From an uncultured Erythrobacter sp. (GTDB lineage: Bacteria > Pseudomonadota > Alphaproteobacteria > Sphingomonadales > Sphingomonadaceae), in NCBI RefSeq assembly GCF_947499705.1, contig NZ_CANMPJ010000001.1:1895501-1959500 (forward strand): a stretch of 64,000 nucleotides of DNA, in the 5' to 3' direction. Under the pieces are notes generated by a model, which searched no databases, had not been told where the DNA came from, and saw only the letters and a list, made by a program, of their open reading frames with translations. Shown piece after piece: positions 1 through 7,452 of this stretch. Made by a program: the position numbers and the translations under genes. Position 1 is the stretch's first letter; each line of letters opens with the position of its first letter.

Positions 1-2
1 TC

Positions 3-200
3 TACGCGCTGGCACTCGGCGCGATGACGCGCGGCGCGGCCTACCTGACCGATTATCCCGGCATCGGAGGCCAGCTGCTGTTCCTAGCGACCAGCGGGGC
101 GGTATTCCTTGGCGGCGCAGCAATCCTCGACGGCCTGAAAGCCAAACAGGAACTGGCCGAAGTGAAGGCGAAAGACGCGGCGGTCGCCGAATTCGAGTAA
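3..200 (+). CDS. C-terminal part of a hypothetical membrane protein (5' end outside window)
   Basis: The reading frame is open from base 3 to a TAA at 198-200, giving the last 65 residues. A hydrophobic stretch (LLFLATSGAVFLGGAAIL) forms one membrane segment, followed by a short charged Lys/Glu/Ala-rich tail ending in EFE. The codon use matches the neighbouring genes. The start lies upstream of the window and I do not recognise the family. The next small gene starts 1 base after this stop, so the two may be co-translated. Confidence 0.6.
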   Translation, partial: YALALGAMTRGAAYLTDYPGIGGQLLFLATSGAVFLGGAAILDGLKAKQELAEVKAKDAAVAEFE

Positions 201-201
201 C

Positions 202-420
202 GTGGCAAAGGTCGAGCAAGGTCGCCTATTCGGGCTGCACGGTATGGGCAGCTACACATTTGAGGAGCTGGACAAACTCGCCGACGGATACCTCGCCAGA
301 GTCCACGATCCAGACAATAAAGATGACCCCAAGTGGCTCAAGCGACGAGCTTCACGGCTAAGAAAGCTGGCCAGGCAAAAAGAGAAGGCGCTGGAGCACA
401 AGCTCAGATCGTCGAGATAG
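202..420 (+). CDS. Small basic hypothetical protein
   Basis: A 72-residue frame starts at GTG 202, directly behind the upstream stop codon; an in-frame ATG exists at 244. The product is charged and rich in Lys/Arg, with a C-terminal helix-like region (WLKRRASRLRKLARQKEKAL). No known domain is recognised. Its end overlaps the 3' end of the convergent gene at 404-877 by 17 bases, which is unusual but tolerable. The tight spacing to the upstream gene supports it being real; its size and lack of a recognised family keep confidence moderate. Confidence 0.45.
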   Translation: MAKVEQGRLFGLHGMGSYTFEELDKLADGYLARVHDPDNKDDPKWLKRRASRLRKLARQKEKALEHKLRSSR

Positions 421-877
421 CCTGCTCCTGTTCCTGAGGCGTTTCAGGCGGCTTGATCTTTACGGTCATGGTCGGCCCTACAACAAAGGTCAGGCACCAC
501 TGGACTGCCCGCCATGCCGCTGCATCGCCGGCAGTCGGTTTGTGGACACGGCAGACATACGGTTTTGTGTCGTCCACCTGCTCTGCACGGCGAATAATTG
601 CCGTCTTTTCATCGCCTTCCGGTTCGGACAGTCCCGTCATCGCGACCTCAACATCGCGTTCGTCGAACGTGATCTCGGATTCGATCGGCTTGCCTTCTCT
701 CTCAATGAAGGCATTGACCAGCCCCTCCGCATCTTGCCCTTCACAGGGAAGGTAAACCTCGGCGGCGATGTTCTCGTCCGGCTCGGTCGTCATCGAGAAT
801 TCTGGGTCAGGGATGGTGCACGCGCTGGCAGAAGCCTGAAGCACGAGCAAGGGAGCCGCGACAGTTAAGGTCAGCAT
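404..877 (-). CDS. Hypothetical secreted protein
   Basis: This is a 157-residue protein. I chose the ATG at 877 because an AGAAGGGG ribosome site lies just upstream and the sequence after it (MLTLTVAAPLLVLQASASAC) is a clear signal peptide. Cleavage would fall at ASA or before the Cys; the lipobox is weak. The mature part is acidic, has four or five Cys residues (possible disulfides) and no recognised domain. A longer frame reaches 937 but would bury the signal peptide. The gene is probably monocistronic. Periplasmic location is inference. Confidence 0.6.
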   Translation of the reverse strand: MLTLTVAAPLLVLQASASACTIPDPEFSMTTEPDENIAAEVYLPCEGQDAEGLVNAFIEREGKPIESEITFDERDVEVAMTGLSEPEGDEKTAIIRRAEQVDDTKPYVCRVHKPTAGDAAAWRAVQWCLTFVVGPTMTVKIKPPETPQEQEQAISTI

Positions 878-977
878 TTCAATACCCCTTCTTTCTAATG
901 AAGCTGATTCGTAGACCGACCAAAGCGGATTGAACAATGATTGCGGGCCGAGATGCTTCGATCCCGACCCGCAATGG

Positions 978-1445
978 TTAGATCAACTCCTTTCGGAAGA
1001 TGATCTTGTCATCACCATCCGCATAGTAGTCTCTGATGCGGGCCTCACGCTCGTAACCAAGCATGTCGTAAAACCCCCGCGTCCGTTTAAATTCGCGAGT
1101 GCCCGAGGTTTCGACCAGCAAAATCCGAACAGCTTGACCACCCAGTTCAGCCTCGACGAAATTCATAAGCGCGGCACCTATACCGTTGCCGTGCACATCA
1201 GGATCGACGGCGATCAACAGCAGATTCCAAGTCCCTTGAGTGAGTTGTTCCGGGGCATAGTACGCGACACCGTCCACGCGGTTCTCATCGAAAACCAGCC
1301 AGCGATGCTCGTCGGTTTCTCCGCCGAGATACGGGCCAGTCATTTCCTGCAGCATGGCGGAAGGAAACATCTCATTGCTGTCGACCAGATGGGCGACACG
1401 CGCCAAATCACCCGCCAATAGCGGTCGTATATGTGAGGTTGTCAT
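978..1445 (-). CDS. GNAT family N-acetyltransferase
   Basis: A 155-residue protein with GNAT-fold features: an N-terminal TSHIRPLLAGDL strand/helix, then VDPDVHGNGIGAALMNFVE, which is the acetyl-CoA pyrophosphate-binding motif (Q/R-x-x-G-x-G/A type), then a C-terminal RGFYDMLGYE block. It would transfer acetyl from acetyl-CoA to a small molecule or protein amine; the substrate cannot be predicted. I prefer the ATG at 1445 over the ATG at 1475 because it matches the usual family start. It stands alone, downstream of the tmRNA on the same strand. Confidence 0.85.
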   Translation of the reverse strand: MTTSHIRPLLAGDLARVAHLVDSNEMFPSAMLQEMTGPYLGGETDEHRWLVFDENRVDGVAYYAPEQLTQGTWNLLLIAVDPDVHGNGIGAALMNFVEAELGGQAVRILLVETSGTREFKRTRGFYDMLGYEREARIRDYYADGDDKIIFRKELI

Positions 1446-1579
1446 TGTAAGTCTTTCGGTGAATCTTGATCGCAAAAACCTGCAAGCAGAAACAATCGTT
1501 CTGCAGCAGGCAGTTCAGCATTGCCGATCGTCTTAGTGATCAGCGTTTGGGAGCAATTGTGATCAAAAAACCTCGAAAT

Positions 1580-1935
1580 ATGTTGGTGGGGGTTTCTGTT
1601 GCTAGCTACCCCCGGAGCCCCGGAATCCGCTTCTGTTGCCCGGTGGGTCCAACCGCGCTTTAGCTTTGTAAATTCAGGCCGTTAGGCCATCAAATTACGC
1701 TGCGAGAGCGAGTGCTTCGTTATCGTTTGCACTTATGAGTTTTGAACATTTTTACGGGGTACTCAGCCCGGGCAAAAACTACGCTTTTCAGCCCACGTCG
1801 ATCCTAGTTCGGCCCCGTCATTTCCCCCGCGAAAACCGAGGGAGGTGGTGGAGCCGCCGGGTACTGCCCCCGGGTCCGTTGTGCCTATTGCACGCAGCAA
1901 TTTATCACCATAGTCGGTTGCCCGACGCTCCTTAC
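1580..1935 (-). ncRNA. ssrA: Transfer-messenger RNA, circularly permuted two-piece (alphaproteobacterial) type
   Basis: Read on the minus strand, the acceptor piece comes first and ends in CGGCTCCACCA (CCA end at 1846). It is followed by about 29 bases of intervening spacer, then the coding piece starting GGGGCCGAACTAGGATCGAC at 1816. GGGGCCG pairs with CGGCUCC to form the 7-bp acceptor stem, with G3-U70, the alanine identity pair. The tag frame GCA AAC GAT AAC GAA ... GCG TAA lies at 1730-1695 and encodes ANDNEALALAA. The RNA rescues stalled ribosomes with SmpB and tags the products for ClpXP. The outer ends are approximate. Confidence 0.95.
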
Positions 1936-2014
1936 ATAGCGCTTCCTTGCTAAATTGGAAGTGAACATAGCTCTAGTGCCAGACTCCAAGGTTGCACCCA
2001 GCCAACAGAGCTTC

Positions 2015-2273
2015 TTTGTTTTGCGCACCCCATCCGGGGTGCGATCTCCTCGGCCCGTTTGGGCCTGCGGACGGGCGGTCGCCCTTGCGGGCCGCTTCGC
2101 GACCCGTGCTCCGCGACCAAGCCATCTAGGTCGCGCTGGGTCGACGCCGCAGGCGTCGCAAGGGCGACCGCCCGTCGCCGCTTATGCGGCGGAGCCAAGC
2201 GAGCCGGGAAGCGAAGCTGAACGAGCGAAGCGAGGACATCGCTCGCGCCCGGCAATTGAGGGCGCAAAACAAA
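2015..2273. repeat. Structured intergenic repeat with 12-bp terminal inverted repeats (copy 1)
   Basis: This non-coding stretch is bounded by TTTGTTTTGCGC (2015-2026) and its exact inverse GCGCAAAACAAA (2262-2273). Inside are many short palindromes (for example GCACCCCATCCGGGGTGC) and the core GGGCGGTCGCCCTTGCG. Related sequence occurs near 9592, 29532 and 37975. The two-ended structure resembles a non-autonomous mobile repeat (MITE or BIME). No coding frame in it is convincing. Confidence 0.7.
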
Positions 2274-2306
2274 AAACACCCGCCCCGCAGCTGTGCGAGA
2301 CGGGCG
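2270..2306 (-). terminator. Rho-independent terminator of mscL
   Basis: On the minus strand CCCGTCTCGCA and TGCGGGGCGGG form an 11-bp stem with two G-U pairs and a CAGC loop. A T-run (GTTTTTTG) follows directly. It lies 20-50 bases after the mscL stop. On the plus strand the same hairpin is followed by TTTCCTTTTT, so it may work in both directions. Confidence 0.8.
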
Positions 2307-2324
2307 TTTCCTTTTTCTTTGAAC

Positions 2325-2753
2325 TTACTTCTTCAGCGCATCCCGGATTTCGGTCAGCAGCTCGATTTCGGTCGGGCCTTCTGGCTCTGCCGGTGCTTCC
2401 TCTTCCGACTTTTCGAACTTCGCTTTCGCCTTTTCAGCGTAGCGAACCAGCAGGAAGATGATGAAAGCGAGGATCACGAAGTTGATGATCGACGTTACGA
2501 ATGCGCCCCATGCGAGGACATTGGCACCCGCTTCGCGCGCCGCCTCAAGGCTGGTGCCCGCTTCGACTTCGCCTGACAGGACGATGTATTTGTTGCTGAA
2601 ATCGACATCGCCGAAGATCATACCAACAATCGGCATAATCACGTCAGCTGTAAGCGACGCGACAATAACAGCAAAAGCGCCTGCGATGATGACCGCGACG
2701 GCCAGTTCCATCACATTGCCCTTGGCGATAAATTCCTTGAATTCTGCAAACAT
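2325..2753 (-). CDS. mscL: Large-conductance mechanosensitive channel MscL
   Basis: A 142-residue protein of the usual MscL length. It starts MFAEFKEFIAKGNVMELAVA, the conserved N-terminal amphipathic helix and beginning of TM1. TM1 (AVIIAGAFAVIVASLTADVI), a periplasmic loop, TM2 (FVTSIINFVILAFIIFLLV) and a charged C-terminal helix follow. The pentameric inner-membrane channel opens under membrane tension to release solutes on osmotic downshock. The start at 2753 has a strong GGAGGGA site 6 bases upstream; upstream in-frame extensions are not supported. It is divergent from the lemA-TPM cluster. Confidence 0.97.
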   Translation of the reverse strand: MFAEFKEFIAKGNVMELAVAVIIAGAFAVIVASLTADVIMPIVGMIFGDVDFSNKYIVLSGEVEAGTSLEAAREAGANVLAWGAFVTSIINFVILAFIIFLLVRYAEKAKAKFEKSEEEAPAEPEGPTEIELLTEIRDALKK

Positions 2754-2932
2754 TACGATCCCTCCAGTTTGTCTCGTTAATGCGCTTTTTACAGCCACAT
2801 GGCGCAATGCCAAGCTTCCACAGCGAGCCTGTGGACTTCTTGAAAGCGGGCAAAGGTGTGCTATATCAACAACACAGGACAATTCGCGCGCCGCATTTCT
2901 GCGTGGCCAGCGCGTCTTCAGGAGGGATATCA

Positions 2933-3535
2933 ATGAATTTCAAGTCGATGACTCGCGCCGTCATGGTGGCAGCCGCTTCGCTCAGCCTCGCCGCATGCGG
3001 GATCAACTCGGTTCCGGCAGCGGAGGAAGAGGCGAAAGCCAAATGGGGCGACGTCGAAGTACAATTCCAGCGGCGTGCAAACCTGATTCCGAACCTTGCT
3101 GAAATCGTCCAGGGCGCGGCTGAGAACGAGCAGACGATCCTGCGCGAAGTGACAGAAGCCCGCGCCAAGGCGACTTCGGTGAATGTGACGGCCAGCGACC
3201 TCGACGACCCCGACAAGATGGCTGAGTTTGCAGCTGCTCAGTCGCAGATGAGCGCAGGAATTGGCCGGCTTCTGGCAAGCTTCGAAGCGTATCCGGACAT
3301 CAAGTCGAACCAGAACTTTATTGCGTTCCAGAGTCAGTTCGAAGGCACGGAGAACCGCATTGCGGTGGCGCTGCGCGATTACAACGAAGCCGTGCGCAAA
3401 TATAACACCACGATCCGCACCTTCCCCGACACGATTGGCGCGAACATCATTCATGGTGCCGAACCGCTGGTGCCTTACTCCGCCGTAACCGAAGGTGCCG
3501 AGGCCGCTCCCGAGCTCGACCTGACGTCGAACTGA
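2933..3535 (+). CDS. lemA: LemA family lipoprotein
   Basis: A 200-residue LemA-family protein. The start at 2933 follows AGGAGGGATATCA. The N-terminus (MVAAASLSLAACG) is a lipoprotein signal with the Cys near residue 22, so it is probably membrane-anchored rather than the TM-anchored LemA form. The body shows the family pattern: VQFQRRANLIPNLAEIVQGA, then a long helical region, SYPDIK-like AYPDIKSNQNF, ENRIAVALRDYNEAVRKYN and a C-terminal PDTIGA block. The function of LemA is not settled. Its usual partner is a YgcG/TPM protein, and here it heads a run of six such genes. Confidence 0.93.
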   Translation: MNFKSMTRAVMVAAASLSLAACGINSVPAAEEEAKAKWGDVEVQFQRRANLIPNLAEIVQGAAENEQTILREVTEARAKATSVNVTASDLDDPDKMAEFAAAQSQMSAGIGRLLASFEAYPDIKSNQNFIAFQSQFEGTENRIAVALRDYNEAVRKYNTTIRTFPDTIGANIIHGAEPLVPYSAVTEGAEAAPELDLTSN

Positions 3536-3540
3536 TCGGG

Positions 3541-4062
3541 GTGTTTCGGCCATTCCTGCTCACTTTCGCTGCGCTGCTGATTGTAGGCTGCGCGGCGGAA
3601 GCGGAGGAAGTTGAACTTCCGCCGCCCACTCCTGCGCTCGAATTGACCGGTCGCGTTGTTGACGCGGCTGATCTGTTCGATGCGCAGTATGAGGACGGTT
3701 TGACGCGCAAACTCGGACAGTTGGAGCAGGATACGCAGGTGCAATTGGTGGTCGCCACCACGCCCGATCTGAAGGGTCAGACGATCGAACAATACTCGCT
3801 CGATCTGGCGAACGCCTGGGGTATCGGCAGCGTTGAACGCGATGATGGCCTGCTGTTGCTGGTTGCGCCCACTGAACGGAGGGTTCGGATAGAAGTCGGC
3901 TATGGACTCGAAGCGTCTGTCAAAGACGAAGAAGCTGCACAAATTATCCAGGACGACATCCTGCCGCACTTCCGCAAGGGCGACTTCGAGGTTGGCGTTG
4001 CAGAGGGCGTCGACAGCCTTATCCGTGAAGTGACGCCGATCGAGCTGAAAGAGGCCGCGTGA
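3541..4062 (+). CDS. TPM-domain lipoprotein (YgcG-like), short paralogue 1
   Basis: A 173-residue protein with a GTG start 5 bases after the lemA stop. The signal sequence ends in LIVGC, a good lipobox. A single TPM (DUF477/PF04536) domain spans roughly residues 32-160, with the shared motifs LTGRVVDAADLF, QLVVATTPDLKG and RIEVGYGLEASV. Unlike its downstream paralogues it has no C-terminal membrane helix and no Gly-rich tail, so anchoring would be by lipid. TPM domains have been linked to phosphatase or assembly roles; the role here is unknown. The next gene overlaps it (GTGA). Confidence 0.88.
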   Translation: MFRPFLLTFAALLIVGCAAEAEEVELPPPTPALELTGRVVDAADLFDAQYEDGLTRKLGQLEQDTQVQLVVATTPDLKGQTIEQYSLDLANAWGIGSVERDDGLLLLVAPTERRVRIEVGYGLEASVKDEEAAQIIQDDILPHFRKGDFEVGVAEGVDSLIREVTPIELKEAA

Positions 4063-4841
4063 CGACGGTACTCCGCCTCCTTTGCACCGTGCTTGCGCTA
4101 ATCGCCGCGCCCCTCGCCGCGCAGCCGGAATTCCCCGAACTGACCGGGCGCGTAGTGGACAATGCCGACATCATACCGCCCGAGACGGAAGGGCAATTGA
4201 CTGTGCAGCTCGAAACGCTTGAAACTGACACTCAGCGGCAGCTTGTGGTCGCCACAGTGCCCGATCTTCAGGGCTACGAAATTGCCGACTTTGGCTACCA
4301 ACTGGGCCGCGCATGGGAACTGGGTGATGCCCAGCGGAATGACGGCATGCTGCTATTGGTAGCACCCAATGAGCGTCAGGTTCGGATCGAGGTGGGCTAT
4401 GGATTGGAGGGCGTGATGACAGACGCATTCAGCCAGCACATCATCGGCGACAATATCCTGCCCCAGTTCCGCAACGGCGATATGCCCGCCGGGATCGTGG
4501 CCGGAACCAATGCGCTGGTATCGCACCTTCAGCTAACCGATGAGGAAGCCTTGAAAGCCATGGAAGACCAGAAAGGCGACAGATTCACGGCCGCTCTTTT
4601 GCTATTGCCGTTCCTGCTGTTCAGCCCGGCTCTCTTCATTTTCGGGATCTACTTCATCTCGCGAATTTCCGGGGGCAACCGGACGTCAAGCTATAGCGGC
4701 GGACCCAGCGGCTCGAGCATTTCGACCTACTCGTCATCAAGCTCGTCCAGCAGCAGCTCCTGGAGCAGCAGTTCATCGAGCAGCAGCTTTTCCGGCGGCG
4801 GTGGGTCGTTCGGCGGCGGCGGATCGAGTGGGAGTTGGTGA
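4059..4841 (+). CDS. TPM-domain membrane protein, paralogue 2
   Basis: A 260-residue protein whose GTG start overlaps the upstream stop (GTGA), implying coupled translation. It has a signal peptide to about residue 21 (PLAAQPEF), a TPM domain (LTGRVVDNADIIP, QLVVATVPDLQGYEIADFGYQLGRAW, RIEVGYGLEGVMTDA), then one TM helix near residues 180-200 (LLLLPFLLFSPALFIFGIYF). A Ser-rich low-complexity tail ends in GGGGSFGGGGSSGSW. This architecture is that of YgcG-like proteins: the domain is exported and the tail lies on the cytoplasmic side. It is closely similar to the next three products. Confidence 0.9.
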   Translation: MTTVLRLLCTVLALIAAPLAAQPEFPELTGRVVDNADIIPPETEGQLTVQLETLETDTQRQLVVATVPDLQGYEIADFGYQLGRAWELGDAQRNDGMLLLVAPNERQVRIEVGYGLEGVMTDAFSQHIIGDNILPQFRNGDMPAGIVAGTNALVSHLQLTDEEALKAMEDQKGDRFTAALLLLPFLLFSPALFIFGIYFISRISGGNRTSSYSGGPSGSSISTYSSSSSSSSSSWSSSSSSSSFSGGGGSFGGGGSSGSW

Positions 4842-5710
4842 TGCGGTCGATTGCAAACATGCTGGCATTGCTTGCGCTGCTTTTTGCGGCGCCCGCCCTT
4901 GCACAGCCGGAATTTCCTGCGCTTGACGGGCGCGTCGTCGACAACGCCAATATCATCCCTGACAACGTCGAAGCGGAACTGACCGCCAAGCTCGCGGCGC
5001 TGGAAACGCAATCGCAGCGTCAGTTGGTGATCGCCACAGTCCCTACCCTCGATGGCTATGAAATTGCCGATTACGGTTATCAGCTGGGCCGCGAATGGGG
5101 CCTTGGCGATGCGACCCGCAATGACGGCGCTTTGCTGCTGATCGCTCCCAATGAGCGCCGCGTTCGGATCGAAGTCGGCTACGGCCTCGAAGGCTACATG
5201 ACGGACGCGCTATCTGCACTGATCATCCAGAACCAGATCCTGCCGCGCTTTCGCGAGGGCGATTTCCCAGGTGGGATTGTAGCGGGCACTGACGCCATCG
5301 TCGCGCAGCTCCAGCTCCCGCCAGACGAAGCGGCGCGCGTTGCGCAAGAAGCGAGCGCTCAGCAACAGAGCAGCAGCAGGGATGGCGGCTTCCCAGTCGG
5401 CTGGCTGATCTGGCTCGGCTTTATCTTCTTTTTCTTCATCCTGCCCGTGCTGCGATCTCGCGGACGAAGCCGGAAATACCGGGCCAAGGGCAAAGGCCCA
5501 TGGGGCAAGCGCGACGATGACGATGATGATGACGACCACGATGGCTGGGGCCGCACGACGCGCGACATCATCCTTTGGGAGGTCGGCAGCGCCATCGTCC
5601 GCGGAGCCATGTCCGGTGGTGGCGGCGGCGGAGGAGGCTTCGGCGGAGGCGGAGGATTCTCCGGTGGCGGCGGATCATTTGGTGGCGGCGGCGCCTCAGG
5701 AGGCTGGTAG
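4841..5710 (+). CDS. TPM-domain membrane protein, paralogue 3, with poly-Asp tail
   Basis: A 289-residue protein. The ATG at 4841 overlaps the upstream stop (TGATG). It has a signal peptide, a TPM domain with LDGRVVDNANIIP, QLVIATVPTLDGYEIADYGYQLG and RIEVGYGLEGYMTDA, a TM helix (GWLIWLGFIFFFFILPVL), then a basic stretch followed by eight consecutive Asp residues. The tail is Gly-rich and ends GGGGASGGW. The acidic run is not present in the paralogues and could bind cations or a basic partner (inference). It is the most similar to paralogue 2, which suggests tandem duplication. Confidence 0.9.
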   Translation: MRSIANMLALLALLFAAPALAQPEFPALDGRVVDNANIIPDNVEAELTAKLAALETQSQRQLVIATVPTLDGYEIADYGYQLGREWGLGDATRNDGALLLIAPNERRVRIEVGYGLEGYMTDALSALIIQNQILPRFREGDFPGGIVAGTDAIVAQLQLPPDEAARVAQEASAQQQSSSRDGGFPVGWLIWLGFIFFFFILPVLRSRGRSRKYRAKGKGPWGKRDDDDDDDDHDGWGRTTRDIILWEVGSAIVRGAMSGGGGGGGGFGGGGGFSGGGGSFGGGGASGGW

Positions 5711-5718
5711 CCATCGGC

Positions 5719-6651
5719 TTGGGGGGACGGAATCTGACGCGGGCGTGGCAATTGCTTTTCCTGGCAATCGTCAGCCTGTGTTCGCTGTCTTCTCAACCGC
5801 TCTTTGCGCAGGATTTTCCGCCCCTGAGCGGCCGGGTGGTCGATCAGGCTGAAGTCCTGTCCGTTGATCAAGAAGCAGAACTTGTCGCCAAGCTCGAAGC
5901 GATTGAGCAGGCTACGACGCGGCAATTGGTGATCGCCACGGTCAATGACCTGCAAGGCCTCTCCATCGAAGTTTACGGCTATCAGCTGGGCCGCGCGTGG
6001 GAAATCGGTCAAGGCGCCAAGACCGCCGGAGACGAAGGCGAGAAAGATAATGGCGTTGTCCTGATCGTCGCGCCCACCGAGCGGAAGGTTCGGATCGAGG
6101 TCGGATATGGCCTCGAAGGCGTGATCACCGACGCTATCGCCAGCCGGATCATCCGTGCCGACATCGTGCCGAAATTCAAGGACGGCGATCTGCCCGGCGG
6201 GATTGCAGCGGGAACCGATCGACTCGCTGCGCTCCTGCTCGAGGACGGCACCGGCCAAGTGGTCCCTGCTGCTCCTTTCCTGGAGATTGAGCCGCACTAC
6301 GAGGAGCATTACGATCTGCTGTGGGAAATCGAGTTGGCCCTTGAACCGTACATCCCGATGCTGGGTGCTTTTTTCATAATCACATTCATCCTCGTCACCA
6401 TCATCTCGCTTATCGGAGCGATCACGGGCCGGGAGGAGATCATGCTGTTTCACCGGCTTGAAGAAGCCGCATGGAGAAAGTTCGGCGGCAAACCGGGAGG
6501 CTCTGGCAGAGGTCGCTCGTCCTACCGATCCAGCTCTTTCAGCAGCGGCTTTTCAAGCGGCGGTTTCAGCAGCGGCGGCTTTTCCGGCGGCAGCAGCTTT
6601 TCGGGTGGCGGCGGCAGTTTCGGCGGCGGCGGAGCGTCGGGAAGTTGGTGA
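5719..6651 (+). CDS. TPM-domain membrane protein, paralogue 4
   Basis: The start is uncertain. No in-frame ATG lies before the signal peptide, so I chose TTG at 5719, giving 310 residues; other non-ATG codons a few positions on are possible. A signal peptide (LLFLAIVSLCSLSSQPLFAQ), a TPM domain (LSGRVVDQAEVL, QLVIATVNDLQG, RIEVGYGLEGVITDA) with a short insertion (TAGDEGEKD) before the core motif, a TM helix near residues 215-235 and a Ser/Gly-rich tail ending GGGGASGSW are visible. It lies 8 bases after the upstream stop. Confidence 0.87.
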   Translation: MGGRNLTRAWQLLFLAIVSLCSLSSQPLFAQDFPPLSGRVVDQAEVLSVDQEAELVAKLEAIEQATTRQLVIATVNDLQGLSIEVYGYQLGRAWEIGQGAKTAGDEGEKDNGVVLIVAPTERKVRIEVGYGLEGVITDAIASRIIRADIVPKFKDGDLPGGIAAGTDRLAALLLEDGTGQVVPAAPFLEIEPHYEEHYDLLWEIELALEPYIPMLGAFFIITFILVTIISLIGAITGREEIMLFHRLEEAAWRKFGGKPGGSGRGRSSYRSSSFSSGFSSGGFSSGGFSGGSSFSGGGGSFGGGGASGSW

Positions 6652-7448
6652 TGAACAGCGGTAACCATCTGGCGCGGCACCCTGCCTTGCTGGGCATTCG
6701 GTCTTTCGCACTTCTGTGGGGCTTATGCGCGATCGCGTTGGCAGCTGCTTCCAGCGCGAGCGCACAGGAATTCCCGGAACTCACCGGGCGCGTTGTCGAT
6801 CAGGCGAACATCCTCACCGACGAAGACGAAGCAGAAATCACCGCACAGCTCGAAGCACTAGAGAAATCCACGACGCGCCAATTCGCGGTCGCAACTATCA
6901 GCACGCTGCAGGGCTACGAAATCGCTGATTACGGCACTCGCCTCGCCCGGCATTGGCAGTTGGGACAAGCCGCGAATGGCAGCGCGGAGAAAGACAACGG
7001 CATCCTGTTGCTGATCGCTCCGAACGAGCGCCAGATGCGGATCGAAGTGGGATATGGCCTTGAGGGCGTGATGACCGATGCACTGGCCTCGCATATCATC
7101 GGTGAGACCATCCGCCCGCATTTCCGCGACAATTACATGGCGCGCGGCACCAAAGCTGGCGTTGCACGGATCATCACACAGCTTGAACTGCCGCCGGATG
7201 AGGCTCAGAGAGTGCTCGACGAATTGGCAGAAGACGAACTGTATGAGACAGCAAGCATGATCGTGCTCGCGGTCCTGATAATCGGTTTTGGCATTTGGAC
7301 TGCTACACTCAGCCCGTCGGGTGGCAATAGGCGCGGTCGCAAAGGCATCACGACCAGAAGTGGTGGGTCATCAGGTGGTTCGCGCTCCTCCAGCTTTAGA
7401 GGTGGCGGCGGCAGTTTCGGAGGCGGCGGCGCCTCAGGGGGATGGTAA
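6651..7448 (+). CDS. TPM-domain membrane protein, paralogue 5
   Basis: A 265-residue protein; its ATG overlaps the upstream stop (TGATG). A long signal peptide (to about residue 39, ASAQEFPEL) leads to a TPM domain with LTGRVVDQANILT, QFAVATISTLQGYEIADYG and RIEVGYGLEGVMTDA, then a TM helix (ASMIVLAVLIIGFGIWTATL), a basic stretch and a short tail ending GGGGASGGW. The upstream and downstream coupling marks it as part of one transcript with lemA. Function is unknown beyond the LemA/TPM association. Confidence 0.9.
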   Translation: MNSGNHLARHPALLGIRSFALLWGLCAIALAAASSASAQEFPELTGRVVDQANILTDEDEAEITAQLEALEKSTTRQFAVATISTLQGYEIADYGTRLARHWQLGQAANGSAEKDNGILLLIAPNERQMRIEVGYGLEGVMTDALASHIIGETIRPHFRDNYMARGTKAGVARIITQLELPPDEAQRVLDELAEDELYETASMIVLAVLIIGFGIWTATLSPSGGNRRGRKGITTRSGGSSGGSRSSSFRGGGGSFGGGGASGGW

Positions 7449-7452
7449 GAGA

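Noticed and set aside
1846..1935. Conventional tRNA gene suggested by the CCA end and T-arm-like sequence
   Set aside because: There is no anticodon arm; the sequence is the acceptor piece of the permuted tmRNA and pairs with the coding piece.
1955..2461. Frames of 109-168 codons across the repeat at 2015-2273
   Set aside because: They cover a palindromic non-coding repeat and the mscL terminator; the sequence is Arg/Pro/Ala-rich without any domain.
4720..4841. Short tandem AGC/GGC repeats as a CRISPR or satellite
   Set aside because: They are in-frame codons for the Ser/Gly tails of the TPM proteins, without spacers.
5359..6453. Long minus-strand frame of 364 codons opposite the TPM genes
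   Set aside because: It is antisense to two well-supported TPM genes and its composition (long Pro runs opposite Gly-rich tails) is a by-product of their low-complexity coding.
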